64,000 bases of DNA from Amycolatopsis thermoflava N1165 (GTDB taxonomy: Bacteria > Actinomycetota > Actinomycetes > Mycobacteriales > Pseudonocardiaceae), in assembly GCF_000473265.1 (NCBI RefSeq), contig NZ_KI421511.1:7147909-7211908 (forward strand). Reading direction: 5' to 3'. Positions 1 to 7,808 of this stretch are shown here, one piece after another (the first letter of the stretch is position 1; each line of letters opens with the position of its first letter). The position numbers were made by a program, and so were the translations under genes. The notes below the pieces were generated by a model. The model was not told the DNA's origin, did not search any database, and saw only the letters and a list, made by a program, of their open reading frames with translations.

Positions 1-744
1 ACCATCCCGACGCCGTACCTGCTGCGCCCGATCGAGCACGGTGCGGACGTCGTCGTCCACTCGGCCACGAAGTACCTCGGCGGCCACGGCACCACCGTCG
101 CGGGCGTGCTGGTCGACGGCGGCACCTTCGACTTCGGCGCGCACGGCGACCGCTTCCCCGGCTTCACCGAGCCCGACCCCAGCTACCACGGCCTCAAGTA
201 CTGGGAGGCCCTCGGCCCCGGCGCGTACGCGGCGAAGGCCCGCGTCCAGCTGCTGCGCGACACCGGCGCGGCGATCGCGCCGCTGAACAGCTTCCTGATC
301 CTGCAGGGCATCGAGACGCTGTCGCTGCGCGTCGAGCGGCACGTCAGCAACGCGAAGGCGCTGGCCGAGTGGCTGGAGCAGCGCGACGAGGTCGAGCGCG
401 TCTACTACGCGAGCCTGCCGTCGAGCCCGCACTACGACCTGGCGCAGAAGTACCTGCCGCAGGGCGCCGGTGCGGTGCTGTCGTTCGAGCTGCGTGGCGG
501 CGTCGAGGCCGGGCGGAAGTTCGTCGACGGCACCGAGCTGCACAGCCAGCTGGTTAACATCGGTGACGTGCGCAGCCTCATCGTCCACCCCGCCAGCACC
601 ACCCACAGCCAGCTCACCCCGGAGGAGCAGCTCGCCAGCGGCGTCACGCCGGGCCTGGTGCGGCTCGCCGTGGGGCTGGAGGGCCTGGAGGACCTCAAGG
701 CCGACCTCGAGGCCGGGTTCCGGGCGGCGAAGGCGGCCCTGTGA
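1..744 (+). CDS. metY: O-acetylhomoserine sulfhydrylase, C-terminal part (runs off the left edge)
   Basis: The reading frame is open from base 1, so the N-terminus lies outside the window. The visible 247 residues carry the pyridoxal-phosphate lysine in [10 protein letters not shown] (Lys at about visible residue 25) and the typical C-terminal half of the Cys/Met-metabolism PLP family, including [17 protein letters not shown], which marks the O-acetylhomoserine/O-acetylserine branch. The family makes homocysteine from O-acetylhomoserine and sulfide in the cytosol. The stop overlaps the next start by four bases (GTGA), and the next gene makes its substrate, which supports a metY-metX operon. 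A cystathionine gamma-synthase is less likely because of that pairing. Confidence 0.93.
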   Translation, partial: TIPTPYLLRPIEHGADVVVHSATKYLGGHGTTVAGVLVDGGTFDFGAHGDRFPGFTEPDPSYHGLKYWEALGPGAYAAKARVQLLRDTGAAIAPLNSFLILQGIETLSLRVERHVSNAKALAEWLEQRDEVERVYYASLPSSPHYDLAQKYLPQGAGAVLSFELRGGVEAGRKFVDGTELHSQLVNIGDVRSLIVHPASTTHSQLTPEEQLASGVTPGLVRLAVGLEGLEDLKADLEAGFRAAKAAL

Positions 745-1880
745 CGCAACCGTCCACTGTGGATCTGCCGCCTGCGACGGGTGCGTGGCGGGAGGGAGAT
801 CCACCGGGACGGCGGCAGTGGGCCGCCGGCGGGCAGCTGCGGCTGGACGCCGGCGGCTCGCTGCCGGAGTACCGGATCGCGTACGAGACGTGGGGCACGC
901 TGAACTCCGACGGCTCCAACGCGGTCCTGATCGAGCACGCCCTCACCGGCGACAGCCACGCCGCCGGTGAGGCCGGCCCGGGGCACCCCACCCCGGGCTG
1001 GTGGGACGGCCTGATCGGGCCCGGCCGCGCGCTGGACACCGACGAGCTGTTCGTCGTGGTGCCCAACGTGCTCGGCGGCTGCCAGGGGTCGACCGGGCCG
1101 TCGTCGCCGGACCCGGACGGCCGGACGTGGGGGAGCCGGTTCCCGCGGATCACGATCCGCGACCAGGTCCGGGCCGAGGCCGTGGTGGCCGACGAGCTGG
1201 GTGTCGAGCGGTGGGCCGCGGTGCTCGGCGGGTCGATGGGCGGCATGCGGGCGCTGGAGTGGGCGGCGACGTTCCCGTCCCGGGTCGCGGCGTTGCTGGT
1301 GCTCGCCGCGCCCGCCGCGTCCTCGGCCGACCAGATCGCGTGGGCCGCGCCGCAGCTGCACGCGATCACGTCGGACCCGGGCTGGCGCGGCGGCGACTAC
1401 CACGACTCGCCGCCGGGCGAGGGCCCGCACCGCGGGCTGGGCGTCGCGCGGCGGATCGCGCACGTGACCTACCGCAGCTCACTCGAACTCGACCAGCGGT
1501 TCGGCCGGTCGCCGCAGGGTGACGAGGACCCGTTCGACGACGGCCGGTACGCCGTGGAGTCCTACCTGGACCACCACGCGGCCAAGCTGGTGCGCCGCTT
1601 CGACGCGGCGTCCTACGTGTGGCTGACGCGGTCGATGAACACGCACGATGTGGGCCGCGACCGCGGTGGCGTCGGCGCCGCGCTGGCCGGGGTGACCGCG
1701 CGCAGCGTGATCGCGGGCGTCGATTCCGACCGCCTCTACCCGATGCGGCAGGCGCACGAGCTGGCGGCGGGGATCCCGGGCGCGGGCGAGGCCGCGGAGA
1801 TCACCTCGCCGTACGGGCACGACTCGTTCCTGATCGAGGTCGCGCAGGTGTCGGCGCTGGTGAAGGCGCTGCTGCACTGA
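741..1880 (+). CDS. metX: homoserine O-acetyltransferase
   Basis: The 379-residue alpha/beta-hydrolase-fold protein acetylates homoserine with acetyl-CoA, the first committed step to methionine. The nucleophile elbow GGSMGGMRALEW places Ser165; the acid is probably Asp328 in AGVDSDRLYP and the base His360 in YGHDSFLIE. The length matches MetX. The GTG start lies inside the stop of metY (GTGA overlap), so translation is likely coupled. Its last 80 bases overlap the 3' end of the AraC-type gene on the other strand. Confidence 0.95.
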   Translation: MTQPSTVDLPPATGAWREGDPPGRRQWAAGGQLRLDAGGSLPEYRIAYETWGTLNSDGSNAVLIEHALTGDSHAAGEAGPGHPTPGWWDGLIGPGRALDTDELFVVVPNVLGGCQGSTGPSSPDPDGRTWGSRFPRITIRDQVRAEAVVADELGVERWAAVLGGSMGGMRALEWAATFPSRVAALLVLAAPAASSADQIAWAAPQLHAITSDPGWRGGDYHDSPPGEGPHRGLGVARRIAHVTYRSSLELDQRFGRSPQGDEDPFDDGRYAVESYLDHHAAKLVRRFDAASYVWLTRSMNTHDVGRDRGGVGAALAGVTARSVIAGVDSDRLYPMRQAHELAAGIPGAGEAAEITSPYGHDSFLIEVAQVSALVKALLH

Positions 1881-2805
1881 CTCCCGTCCGGTCCCGCCGG
1901 AACTCGCTCGGGTTGACGCCGCGGACCCGTTTGAACGCCGCGCTGAACCCGAACGGGTCGGCGTAGCCGACGGAGCGGGCGATCTCGCCGATGGTCGCGG
2001 CCTCCCGCGTCACCAGCCGGTCCGCCGCGAGCGTCATGCGCCAGCGGGTCAGGTAGGTCAGCGGCGGTTCGCCCACCAGGTCGGCGAACCGTTTGGCCAG
2101 GGTCGACCGCGACACGCCGGTGCGCTCCGCCAGCGCGGCGACCGTCCACGGCACCGCAGGCTCGGCGTGCAGCAGGCGCAGCGCGCGGCCGACCACCGGG
2201 TCGCGCTGCGCGTCCCACCACGCCGGGGGCTCGCCGCCGGGCCGGTCGAACCACTCGCGCAGTGTGCAGACCAGCAGCCAGTCCAGCAGCCGGTCGAGCA
2301 CGACCTGCTGACCCGGCGCGTCGACGGCGACCTCGGCGGCGAGGTGGTCCAGGACGGGGTCGGAGGTGTCGCCGGCATCGCCAACGCGCACCACGACGGG
2401 CAGCGCGTCCAGCAACCGGCGGCTGATCTCGCCGCGGACCGGGTAGGCGCCGACGATCAGCGTCGTCGCGCCGTCGCCGTGGTCGTGCCAGCCGCGCCGG
2501 TACCGCGTCCCGCCCTGCTCGGGCGTCGCGCAGAACTCGCCGCACGCGACCGGCTCGGCCCGGGTGTCCGGCTCGTCGACGAACGTGAACGTCCCGGGAC
2601 CGCGCACGATGACCGTCTCGCGGGCGCGCAGTCGCTCGGGCGCGTGGTGTTCCGGCACGATCCAGCCTTCCCCGGTGAGCACGGTGCACAGGGTCAGCGG
2701 CGCGCTGTCCACGAAGTGCAGGTTCCAGGGTGGGGACAGGGTCGTGCTGCCGAACAGCGAGCCGTGGGCGCGCACCCCGCGGATCAGATCACTGAACACG
2801 TCCAC
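1801..2805 (-). CDS. AraC family transcriptional regulator (cupin_6 type)
   Basis: The 334-residue protein has an N-terminal AraC-binding/cupin_6-like domain (about residues 1-190) and two helix-turn-helix segments near residues 215-300, ending in the family signature VGYADPFGFSAAFKRVRGVNPSEFR. The regulator is cytosolic and probably senses a small molecule; the ligand cannot be read from the sequence. The start is GTG at 2805; a second GTG at 2799 is possible. The last 26 codons are low-complexity (Ala/Pro/Arg) and lie antisense to the end of metX, so the tail may be a read-through extension. Confidence 0.85.
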   Translation of the reverse strand: MDVFSDLIRGVRAHGSLFGSTTLSPPWNLHFVDSAPLTLCTVLTGEGWIVPEHHAPERLRARETVIVRGPGTFTFVDEPDTRAEPVACGEFCATPEQGGTRYRRGWHDHGDGATTLIVGAYPVRGEISRRLLDALPVVVRVGDAGDTSDPVLDHLAAEVAVDAPGQQVVLDRLLDWLLVCTLREWFDRPGGEPPAWWDAQRDPVVGRALRLLHAEPAVPWTVAALAERTGVSRSTLAKRFADLVGEPPLTYLTRWRMTLAADRLVTREAATIGEIARSVGYADPFGFSAAFKRVRGVNPSEFRRDRTGVSAAAPSPAPTPARPRSGTSRARTAR

Positions 2806-2821
2806 GGCGACGAGGTTAGAC

Positions 2822-2837
2822 GATCACACAGGTGATC
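2822..2837. promoter_or_regulatory. inverted repeat between divergent genes
   Basis: GATCAC-ACAG-GTGATC is a perfect 6+4+6 inverted repeat in the 82-bp gap between the AraC gene and the oxidoreductase gene. It may be an operator for the AraC protein or a shared promoter element. This is seen in the sequence; its role is inferred. Confidence 0.35.
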
Positions 2838-2887
2838 CGGTCTTTCGACCATGTGCTCGTCCGAGCCGGCGGTGTTCAATCGGGATC

Positions 2888-3310
2888 ATGAGCGACAGTG
2901 CGCTGACCCCCGACGACCTCGAGTTCCTCCGCCGCCCCCTGCACGGGTTCCTGACCGTGGCCGCGGGTCCGGTCCCGCCGCAGCCGCGGCCGGTGTGGTT
3001 CGAGGCCACCGACGACGGCACGATCCAGCTGTTCACCACCCCGGACTCGCCCAAGGTGCGGCAACTGCGCCGCGATCCGCGCGCCTCGATCGTCGTCGCC
3101 GCGCCGGTCGGTGAACGCGAACGCTGGGTGTCGGTCGCCGGCCGGGTCACGCTGGAACCGGATGGCGCACAGGAACTGAGCGCCCGCCTGGCCGCCCGCT
3201 ACTGGGACCTCGACGACCCGGCCCGTGCCGCGGACCTCGCCGGGATCGGGGCCGAGGAACAGGTCAGCATCGTCATCCACCCGGAGACCGTGCGCCGCTA
3301 CCACTACTGA
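2888..3310 (+). CDS. PPOX-class flavin/F420-binding protein (pyridoxamine phosphate oxidase fold)
   Basis: The 140-residue protein has the split-barrel fold of the pyridoxamine 5'-phosphate oxidase-like family: FLTVAAGPVPPQPRPVWFEA, then IQLFTTPDSPKVRQLRRDPR and a central RWVSVAGRVTLE strand. Such actinobacterial proteins bind FMN or F420 and reduce or bind small substrates, or act in redox stress; the substrate is unknown. The ATG at 2888 is chosen because upstream in-frame codons read through the promoter region of the divergent gene. It is divergent from the AraC regulator, which may control it. Confidence 0.8.
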   Translation: MSDSALTPDDLEFLRRPLHGFLTVAAGPVPPQPRPVWFEATDDGTIQLFTTPDSPKVRQLRRDPRASIVVAAPVGERERWVSVAGRVTLEPDGAQELSARLAARYWDLDDPARAADLAGIGAEEQVSIVIHPETVRRYHY

Positions 3311-3346
3311 CGCCGGGCCGCGGCCGGGACACGCCTACGTTCCGGA

Positions 3347-3811
3347 TCAGGTCAGCGCCTCGGAGATCCACTCGGTGACCGGCAGGTCCCGCTCCAGGCA
3401 CTCGGCCGACAGGCGCACCGTCCACCGCAGTGCCTGCAGCGTCAGGCTGTCCACCTCTTCGCGGTTGGCGCTCGCCAGGGCGATCTCCACCTGTTCCGCG
3501 GCGGCCTCGGTGTTGCCGTGCACCTCCGCGAGCAGCGTGCGGACGGCGGTGCGCACCGGCGGGTCGGCCTGGTCGATCGACACCTCTTCACCGGTCTCGT
3601 CGAACACCTGGACCTTGACCGGGGCGCTGCCGCCGTCACCGAGCGTGGTCACCATCGTGCTGCACTCCTCGAACAGGAGCAGCATCAGCTCGCGCGTCTC
3701 GTCCCGGCTCGACGGGGCCACCTCGTCGAGCGCGTCGTCGTCTCGGCCGAGCTGCATCGCGACGAGGGCGCGCTGCGCCCGCGAGATCAGCTGCTGCCGG
3801 TCCTGGGTCAC
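3347..3811 (-). CDS. conserved hypothetical protein, helical
   Basis: The protein has about 154 residues from GTG 3811 (MTQDRQQLISRAQRALVAMQ). It is acidic and alpha-helical with repeated Ala/Glu/Leu stretches, with no signal peptide or membrane segment. No family is recognised. An upstream in-frame GTG at 3877 would overlap the TetR stop as GTGA, but the 66 bases between the two starts are AT-rich with poor GC at third positions, so they look non-coding; I prefer 3811. It lies directly downstream of the TetR gene on the same strand and may be cotranscribed. Confidence 0.6.
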   Translation of the reverse strand: MTQDRQQLISRAQRALVAMQLGRDDDALDEVAPSSRDETRELMLLLFEECSTMVTTLGDGGSAPVKVQVFDETGEEVSIDQADPPVRTAVRTLLAEVHGNTEAAAEQVEIALASANREEVDSLTLQALRWTVRLSAECLERDLPVTEWISEALT

Positions 3812-3873
3812 GGGATCTATCAAAGCCGGGGAAAGGCGTTCAACGGTAGTGGGAAAAACGAGTGACGTGATGA

Positions 3874-4464
3874 TCACGCGGCGGACTGCAGGGCGCCGAG
3901 TGCGAGGCGCCGCAGCAGGACGGCCAGTTCGTCGTCGTCCAGATGGCGGTTGTACGGCGTCGAGTTGATCAATCCGAACACGGCGTGTGCCGCCGAGCGT
4001 GCCTGGCGTTCCCCCACTCCGGGGACGGCATCGCGAATGACCTTCACCCATATCTCTACGTAACGACGTTGCAGGGCCCGCACCTGCTTGCGGTCGGCGT
4101 CGGTGAGGTTCGCGAGGTTGCGTTCCTGCACCGTGATCAGCGACGGGTGGGTGAGCGCGAAGTCGACGTGGAACTCGACCAGCTGCGCCAGCGCCTGCTG
4201 CGGGTCGGCGGTCGCGTCGACCCGCGCGGTGCCGCCGTCGAGGAGGTAGTGGCTGATCGAGTTCAGCATCTCCCCGAGCATCGCGTCCTTGCTGCGGAAG
4301 TGCCGGTACAGCGCGGGGCCGGAGATGCCGACCGCCGCGCCGATGTCGTCGATGCCGACGCCGTGGAAGCCATGCCGGGCGAACAGCTCCGCGGCCGCGC
4401 TCAGGATCTCCTCGCGGCGGGTGGCCTTCTCGCCGGTGACCAGCGGTGTGGGACTCGTCGACAC
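3874..4464 (-). CDS. TetR family transcriptional regulator, probable regulator of the acyl-CoA carboxylase operon
   Basis: The 196-residue protein has a clear TetR DNA-binding domain at residues 14-62 (RREEILSAAAELFARHGFHG, then GISGPALYRHFRSKDAML) and a helical ligand-binding domain with the pattern of regulators of acyl-CoA catabolism. GTG 4464 starts just upstream of a perfect palindrome at 4486-4501, consistent with autoregulation. A related half-site, GTTAG...CTAAC, occurs in the dyad before the acc operon at 6119-6162. In mycobacteria a TetR regulator (Rv2506) sits beside the equivalent accD1-accA1-fadE19 genes, so control of leucine or branched acyl-CoA catabolism is a reasonable inference. 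Confidence 0.85.
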   Translation of the reverse strand: MSTSPTPLVTGEKATRREEILSAAAELFARHGFHGVGIDDIGAAVGISGPALYRHFRSKDAMLGEMLNSISHYLLDGGTARVDATADPQQALAQLVEFHVDFALTHPSLITVQERNLANLTDADRKQVRALQRRYVEIWVKVIRDAVPGVGERQARSAAHAVFGLINSTPYNRHLDDDELAVLLRRLALGALQSAA

Positions 4465-4485
4465 GTGAACATCTTATCGAGTCAG

Positions 4486-4501
4486 GTTAGCGAGCGCTAA
4501 C
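4486..4501. promoter_or_regulatory. TetR-type palindromic operator
   Basis: GTTAGCGAGCGCTAAC is a perfect palindrome of two 7-bp arms around AG, 21 bp upstream of the TetR start codon. Its size and position fit a TetR autoregulatory operator. It also lies upstream of the divergent lipase gene. Confidence 0.55.
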
Positions 4502-4617
4502 GTCCGCCTCCCGTCACCTGTTGGTAGCCGAAAAGCCTACTAAAAGGGGCTCCCTTGTGAGCATTGCACCTGGTAATCGTTCATTGAGTTGATTACTCAC
4601 GGAAGGTGGTCCCCGCT

Positions 4618-5397
4618 GTGCTGAGAACGCTTGCAACCACCGTCGTCGCGGCCCTGGCCACGATCGGCCTGACCTCCGGGGTGGCCGATGCCGCCACCCT
4701 CGACTACGTCGCGCTCGGCGACTCCTACTCCTCGGGGGTCGGTGCCGGGAGCTACCTGGACTCGTCCAGCTGCAAGCGCAGCTCGAACGCCTACCCGGTG
4801 CTCTACGCCGGGCAGACGTCGGCTTCGCTGGACTTCCAGGCGTGTTCCGGCGCGAAGACCTCGGACGTGCTGAACAACCAGGTGAGCGCGTTGTCCGACG
4901 AGACCGATCTGGTGACGATCAGCGTCGGCGGCAACGACGCCGGCTTCGCGGGTGTCATGCAGGACTGCATCCTCGGCGGGGACTCGGGCTGCAAGACCGC
5001 GATCGACAACGCGAAGGCGTTCGTCAACGGCACGCTGCCGGGGCTGCTGGAGAAGACCTACGGCGAGATCCGGTCCCGCGCGCCGGAGGCGACGGTGATC
5101 GTGCTGGGCTACCCGCACTTCTACAAGATCGGCGGGTCGTGCTCGGTCGGGCTGTCCGACACCTCGCGCGGGTACATCAACAGCGGGGCCGACGCGCTCG
5201 ACTCGGTCATCCAGAAGGAGGCCTCGGAGGCGGGATTCGCCTTCGCGGACGTGCGCCCGGCCTTCACCGGGCACGAGATCTGCTCCGGCTCGGCGTGGCT
5301 GCACAGCGTGACCTATCCGATCGACGAGTCCTACCACCCGACGGCGACCGGGCAGGCCCAGGGCTACTACCCGTCGCTGGTGGCGGCGCTCGGATGA
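4618..5397 (+). CDS. secreted SGNH/GDSL-type lipase or esterase
   Basis: The 259-residue precursor has a Sec signal peptide (MLRTLATTVVAALATIGLTS, with a cleavage site near GVADA/ATL). The catalytic serine is in YVALGDSYSSGVGAG, the GGNDAGF block supplies the oxyanion Asn, and the Asp/His pair is in YHPTATGQAQ near the C-terminus. Cysteines are spaced as in Streptomyces secreted GDSL lipases, which have three disulfides. It hydrolyses lipid or ester substrates outside the cell. GTG 4618 is chosen over GTG 4606 because GGAAGG at 4601-4606 would then be a properly spaced ribosome-binding site. Confidence 0.88.
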   Translation: MLRTLATTVVAALATIGLTSGVADAATLDYVALGDSYSSGVGAGSYLDSSSCKRSSNAYPVLYAGQTSASLDFQACSGAKTSDVLNNQVSALSDETDLVTISVGGNDAGFAGVMQDCILGGDSGCKTAIDNAKAFVNGTLPGLLEKTYGEIRSRAPEATVIVLGYPHFYKIGGSCSVGLSDTSRGYINSGADALDSVIQKEASEAGFAFADVRPAFTGHEICSGSAWLHSVTYPIDESYHPTATGQAQGYYPSLVAALG

Positions 5398-5405
5398 CTG
5401 TCTCC

Positions 5406-5438
5406 GAGGGGGCGGCCGCGTGCTGCGGCCGCCCCCTC
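5406..5438. terminator. bidirectional hairpin terminator
   Basis: A 14-bp perfect stem (GAGGGGGCGGCCGC and its complement) closes a 5-base loop between the convergent lipase and RibD-like genes. There is no T-tract, as is usual in actinobacteria. Confidence 0.8.
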
Positions 5439-5445
5439 GCTGTGT

Positions 5446-6024
5446 TCAGCCGTGCAGCGTGGGCCGGTAGATCAGCTCCTGGATGTGCCCGTCGAGCGTC
5501 CGGTGCTCGAGGAGTTCCAGGTCGAAGTCGCCCCCGCCGGCGAAGATCGGGTCCAGCCCGGTCTTGGCGGTGATCACCGGGAAGAGCGTCACGTGCAGGC
5601 GGTCGACCAGGCCGGCGGCCATCAGCGCCCGGTTCATCGACAGGCTGCCGTGTGAGCGCAGCGGCGCCGCCGACTCCTCCTTGAGTCGCCTGATGACGTC
5701 GACGGCGTCGCCGCTGACCACGGTCGCGTCCGGCCAGTCGAGGGGTTCCCGCAGCGTGGACGACACGATGGTCGCCGGCAGGTTCCGCATCCGGGTCACC
5801 CACGGGTCGCGGACGTCGGAGTCCTCGGTGCTCTCGGCCAGCATCTGAGCGAACGCCCGGTACGTGTTGGCGCCGAAGACGATCCGCGGCTCCTCGTCGT
5901 ACAGGGCGAGGCGGCGTTCGAGCAGCTCGGGGCCCTGTTTGCCCCAGTAGCCGGTCCAGTCGCCGCCGGCCGCGCCGAAGCCGTCGAGGCTGGTGAAGAC
6001 GTCGAAGGTGTAGGTGGCTGTCAT
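5446..6024 (-). CDS. dihydrofolate reductase/RibD C-terminal domain family protein
   Basis: The 192-residue cytosolic protein has the RibD_C/dihydrofolate-reductase-like fold: it starts with YTFDVFTSLDGFGA, has IVFGANTYRAFAQ for NADPH binding, and GLVDRLHVTLFPVITAKTG. Standalone members of this family are NADPH-dependent reductases of uncertain substrate; they are not the housekeeping FolA or the riboflavin enzyme. It is convergent with the lipase and divergent from the acc operon, and the 165-bp gap to that operon holds the large dyad at 6119-6162. Confidence 0.82.
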   Translation of the reverse strand: MTATYTFDVFTSLDGFGAAGGDWTGYWGKQGPELLERRLALYDEEPRIVFGANTYRAFAQMLAESTEDSDVRDPWVTRMRNLPATIVSSTLREPLDWPDATVVSGDAVDVIRRLKEESAAPLRSHGSLSMNRALMAAGLVDRLHVTLFPVITAKTGLDPIFAGGGDFDLELLEHRTLDGHIQELIYRPTLHG

Positions 6025-6118
6025 GGTCGCCCTCCTCGGGTTGCCGGTCTCTCACCTCTACGTCGCGCGAACCCGCCGCTGTTCGACACCTCCCGCACCC
6101 CGGATCTGGACACCGCAC

Positions 6119-6162
6119 GTTAGTAGTGGTTAACATCGGTACCGGCGTTAACGACTACTAAC
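6119..6162. promoter_or_regulatory. 44-bp dyad operator upstream of the acyl-CoA carboxylase operon
   Basis: The left arm GTTAGTAGTGGTTAAC (6119-6134) and right arm GTTAACGACTACTAAC (6147-6162) are inverted copies matching at 15 of 16 bases, around a near-palindromic centre with GGTACC. The arms keep the GTTAG/CTAAC half-sites of the TetR palindrome at 4486-4501. This looks like a double binding site for that TetR protein. Confidence 0.55.
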
Positions 6163-6189
6163 CACGTCCGGCGTCGGATGAGGAGGGTC

Positions 6190-7803
6190 ATGGACTTCCC
6201 GGTGCTCGGCACCTCCGCGGACCCGCGAAGCGAGCAGTACGCCCGGAACGCGACCGCGCACGCGGAGCTGGTCGAGGATCTGCGCAAGCGCTTGGCGGCC
6301 GCCCGAACGGGTGGCCCCGAGAAGGCGCGTGCCCGGCATGTGGAACGCGGCAAGCTCCTGCCGCGGGACCGCGTGGACGCGCTGCTCGACCCGGGCTCAC
6401 CGTTCCTGGAGCTGTCGCCCCTGGCCGCGAACGGGCTGTACGACGACGAGGCCCCCGCCGCCGGCATCATCACCGGCATCGGGCGGGTCTCCGGTCGCGA
6501 GTGCGTCATCGTCGCCAACGACGCGACCGTCAAGGGCGGCACCTACTACCCGATGACGGTCAAGAAGCACCTGCGCGCGCAGGAAGTCGCCCTGCACAAC
6601 AACCTGCCGTGCATCTACCTGGTCGACTCGGGCGGCGCGTTCCTGCCGAAGCAGGACGACGTGTTCCCGGACCGCGAGCACTTCGGCCGCATCTTCTACA
6701 ACCAGGCGACCATGTCCGCGCGCGGTATCCCGCAGATCGCGGCCGTCCTCGGCTCGTGCACCGCCGGTGGCGCGTACGTCCCGGCGATGAGCGACGAGGC
6801 CGTCATCGTCCGCAACCAGGGCACGATCTTCCTCGGCGGCCCGCCGCTGGTGAAGGCCGCGACCGGCGAGGTCGTCACCGCCGAGGAGCTGGGCGGCGGG
6901 GACGTGCACGCCCGCCAGTCCGGCGTCACCGACCACCTCGCCAACGACGACGCGCACGCCCTGTCGATCGTCCGCAACATCGTCGCCACCCTCGGCCCGC
7001 GCAGCCCACGCCCGTGGGAGGTCCGCCAGGTCGAGGCGCCCGCGGTCGACCCGGAGCAGCTCTACGGCGTCGTGCCCACCGACTCGCGCACCCCGTACGA
7101 CGTGCGTGAGGTCATCGCGCGCATCGTCGACGGCAGCCGCTTCAACGAGTTCAAGAAGGAGTACGGCGCCACCCTGGTCACCGGTTTCGCGCACATCCAC
7201 GGCCACCCGGTCGGCATCGTCGCGAACAACGGCGTCCTGTTCGCCGAGTCGGCCATGAAGGGCGCGCACTTCATCGAGCTGTGCGACAAGCGCTCGATCC
7301 CGCTGGTCTTCCTGCAGAACATCAGCGGGTTCATGGTCGGCAGGGACTACGAGGCCGGCGGCATCGCCAAGCACGGCGCCAAGATGGTCACCGCCGTGGC
7401 GTGCGCCCGGGTGCCGAAGCTGACCGTGATCATCGGCGGCTCGTTCGGCGCGGGCAACTACTCCATGTGCGGCCGGGCGTACTCGCCCCGCTTCCTGTGG
7501 ATGTGGCCCAACGCCCGGATCTCCGTCATGGGCGGTGAGCAGGCCGCGTCGGTGCTGGCGACCGTGCGCCGCGACTCGATCGAGAGCCGCGGCGGCGAGT
7601 GGCCCGCCGAGGAGGAAGAGGCGTTCAAGGAGCCCATCCGCCGCCAGTACGAGGAGCAGGGCAGCCCCTACTACTCGACCGCGCGGCTGTGGGACGACGG
7701 CGTGATCGACCCGGCGGACACCCGCACGGTGCTCGGGCTCGCGTTGTCGGTCGCGGCGAACGCGCCGCTGGAACCCGTCAGCTACGGCGTCTTCCGGATG
7801 TGA
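6190..7803 (+). CDS. accD1: acyl-CoA carboxylase beta (carboxyltransferase) subunit, methylcrotonyl-CoA carboxylase type
   Basis: The 537-residue carboxyltransferase subunit moves CO2 from carboxybiotin to an acyl-CoA. It has both crotonase-like halves: [16 protein letters not shown] and [23 protein letters not shown] in the N-half, and [25 protein letters not shown] and [21 protein letters not shown] in the C-half. Those motifs are typical of methylcrotonyl-CoA carboxylase rather than propionyl-CoA carboxylase. ATG 6190 is preferred over ATG 6178 because AGGAGG at 6181-6186 then serves as the ribosome-binding site. The next genes encode the biotin subunit and an acyl-CoA dehydrogenase, the arrangement of the leucine catabolic operon accD1-accA1-fadE19. 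Confidence 0.92.
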   Translation: MDFPVLGTSADPRSEQYARNATAHAELVEDLRKRLAAARTGGPEKARARHVERGKLLPRDRVDALLDPGSPFLELSPLAANGLYDDEAPAAGIITGIGRVSGRECVIVANDATVKGGTYYPMTVKKHLRAQEVALHNNLPCIYLVDSGGAFLPKQDDVFPDREHFGRIFYNQATMSARGIPQIAAVLGSCTAGGAYVPAMSDEAVIVRNQGTIFLGGPPLVKAATGEVVTAEELGGGDVHARQSGVTDHLANDDAHALSIVRNIVATLGPRSPRPWEVRQVEAPAVDPEQLYGVVPTDSRTPYDVREVIARIVDGSRFNEFKKEYGATLVTGFAHIHGHPVGIVANNGVLFAESAMKGAHFIELCDKRSIPLVFLQNISGFMVGRDYEAGGIAKHGAKMVTAVACARVPKLTVIIGGSFGAGNYSMCGRAYSPRFLWMWPNARISVMGGEQAASVLATVRRDSIESRGGEWPAEEEEAFKEPIRRQYEEQGSPYYSTARLWDDGVIDPADTRTVLGLALSVAANAPLEPVSYGVFRM

Positions 7804-7808
7804 GGGGC

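Noticed and set aside
1-744. SAM riboswitch for the methionine genes
   Set aside because: Any leader would lie upstream of metY, outside the window; nothing of the kind is seen between metY and metX, which overlap.
3812-3877. N-terminal extension of the hypothetical gene to GTG 3877
   Set aside because: The extra codons are AT-rich with low GC at third positions, unlike the rest of the gene, although the GTGA overlap with the TetR stop is tempting.
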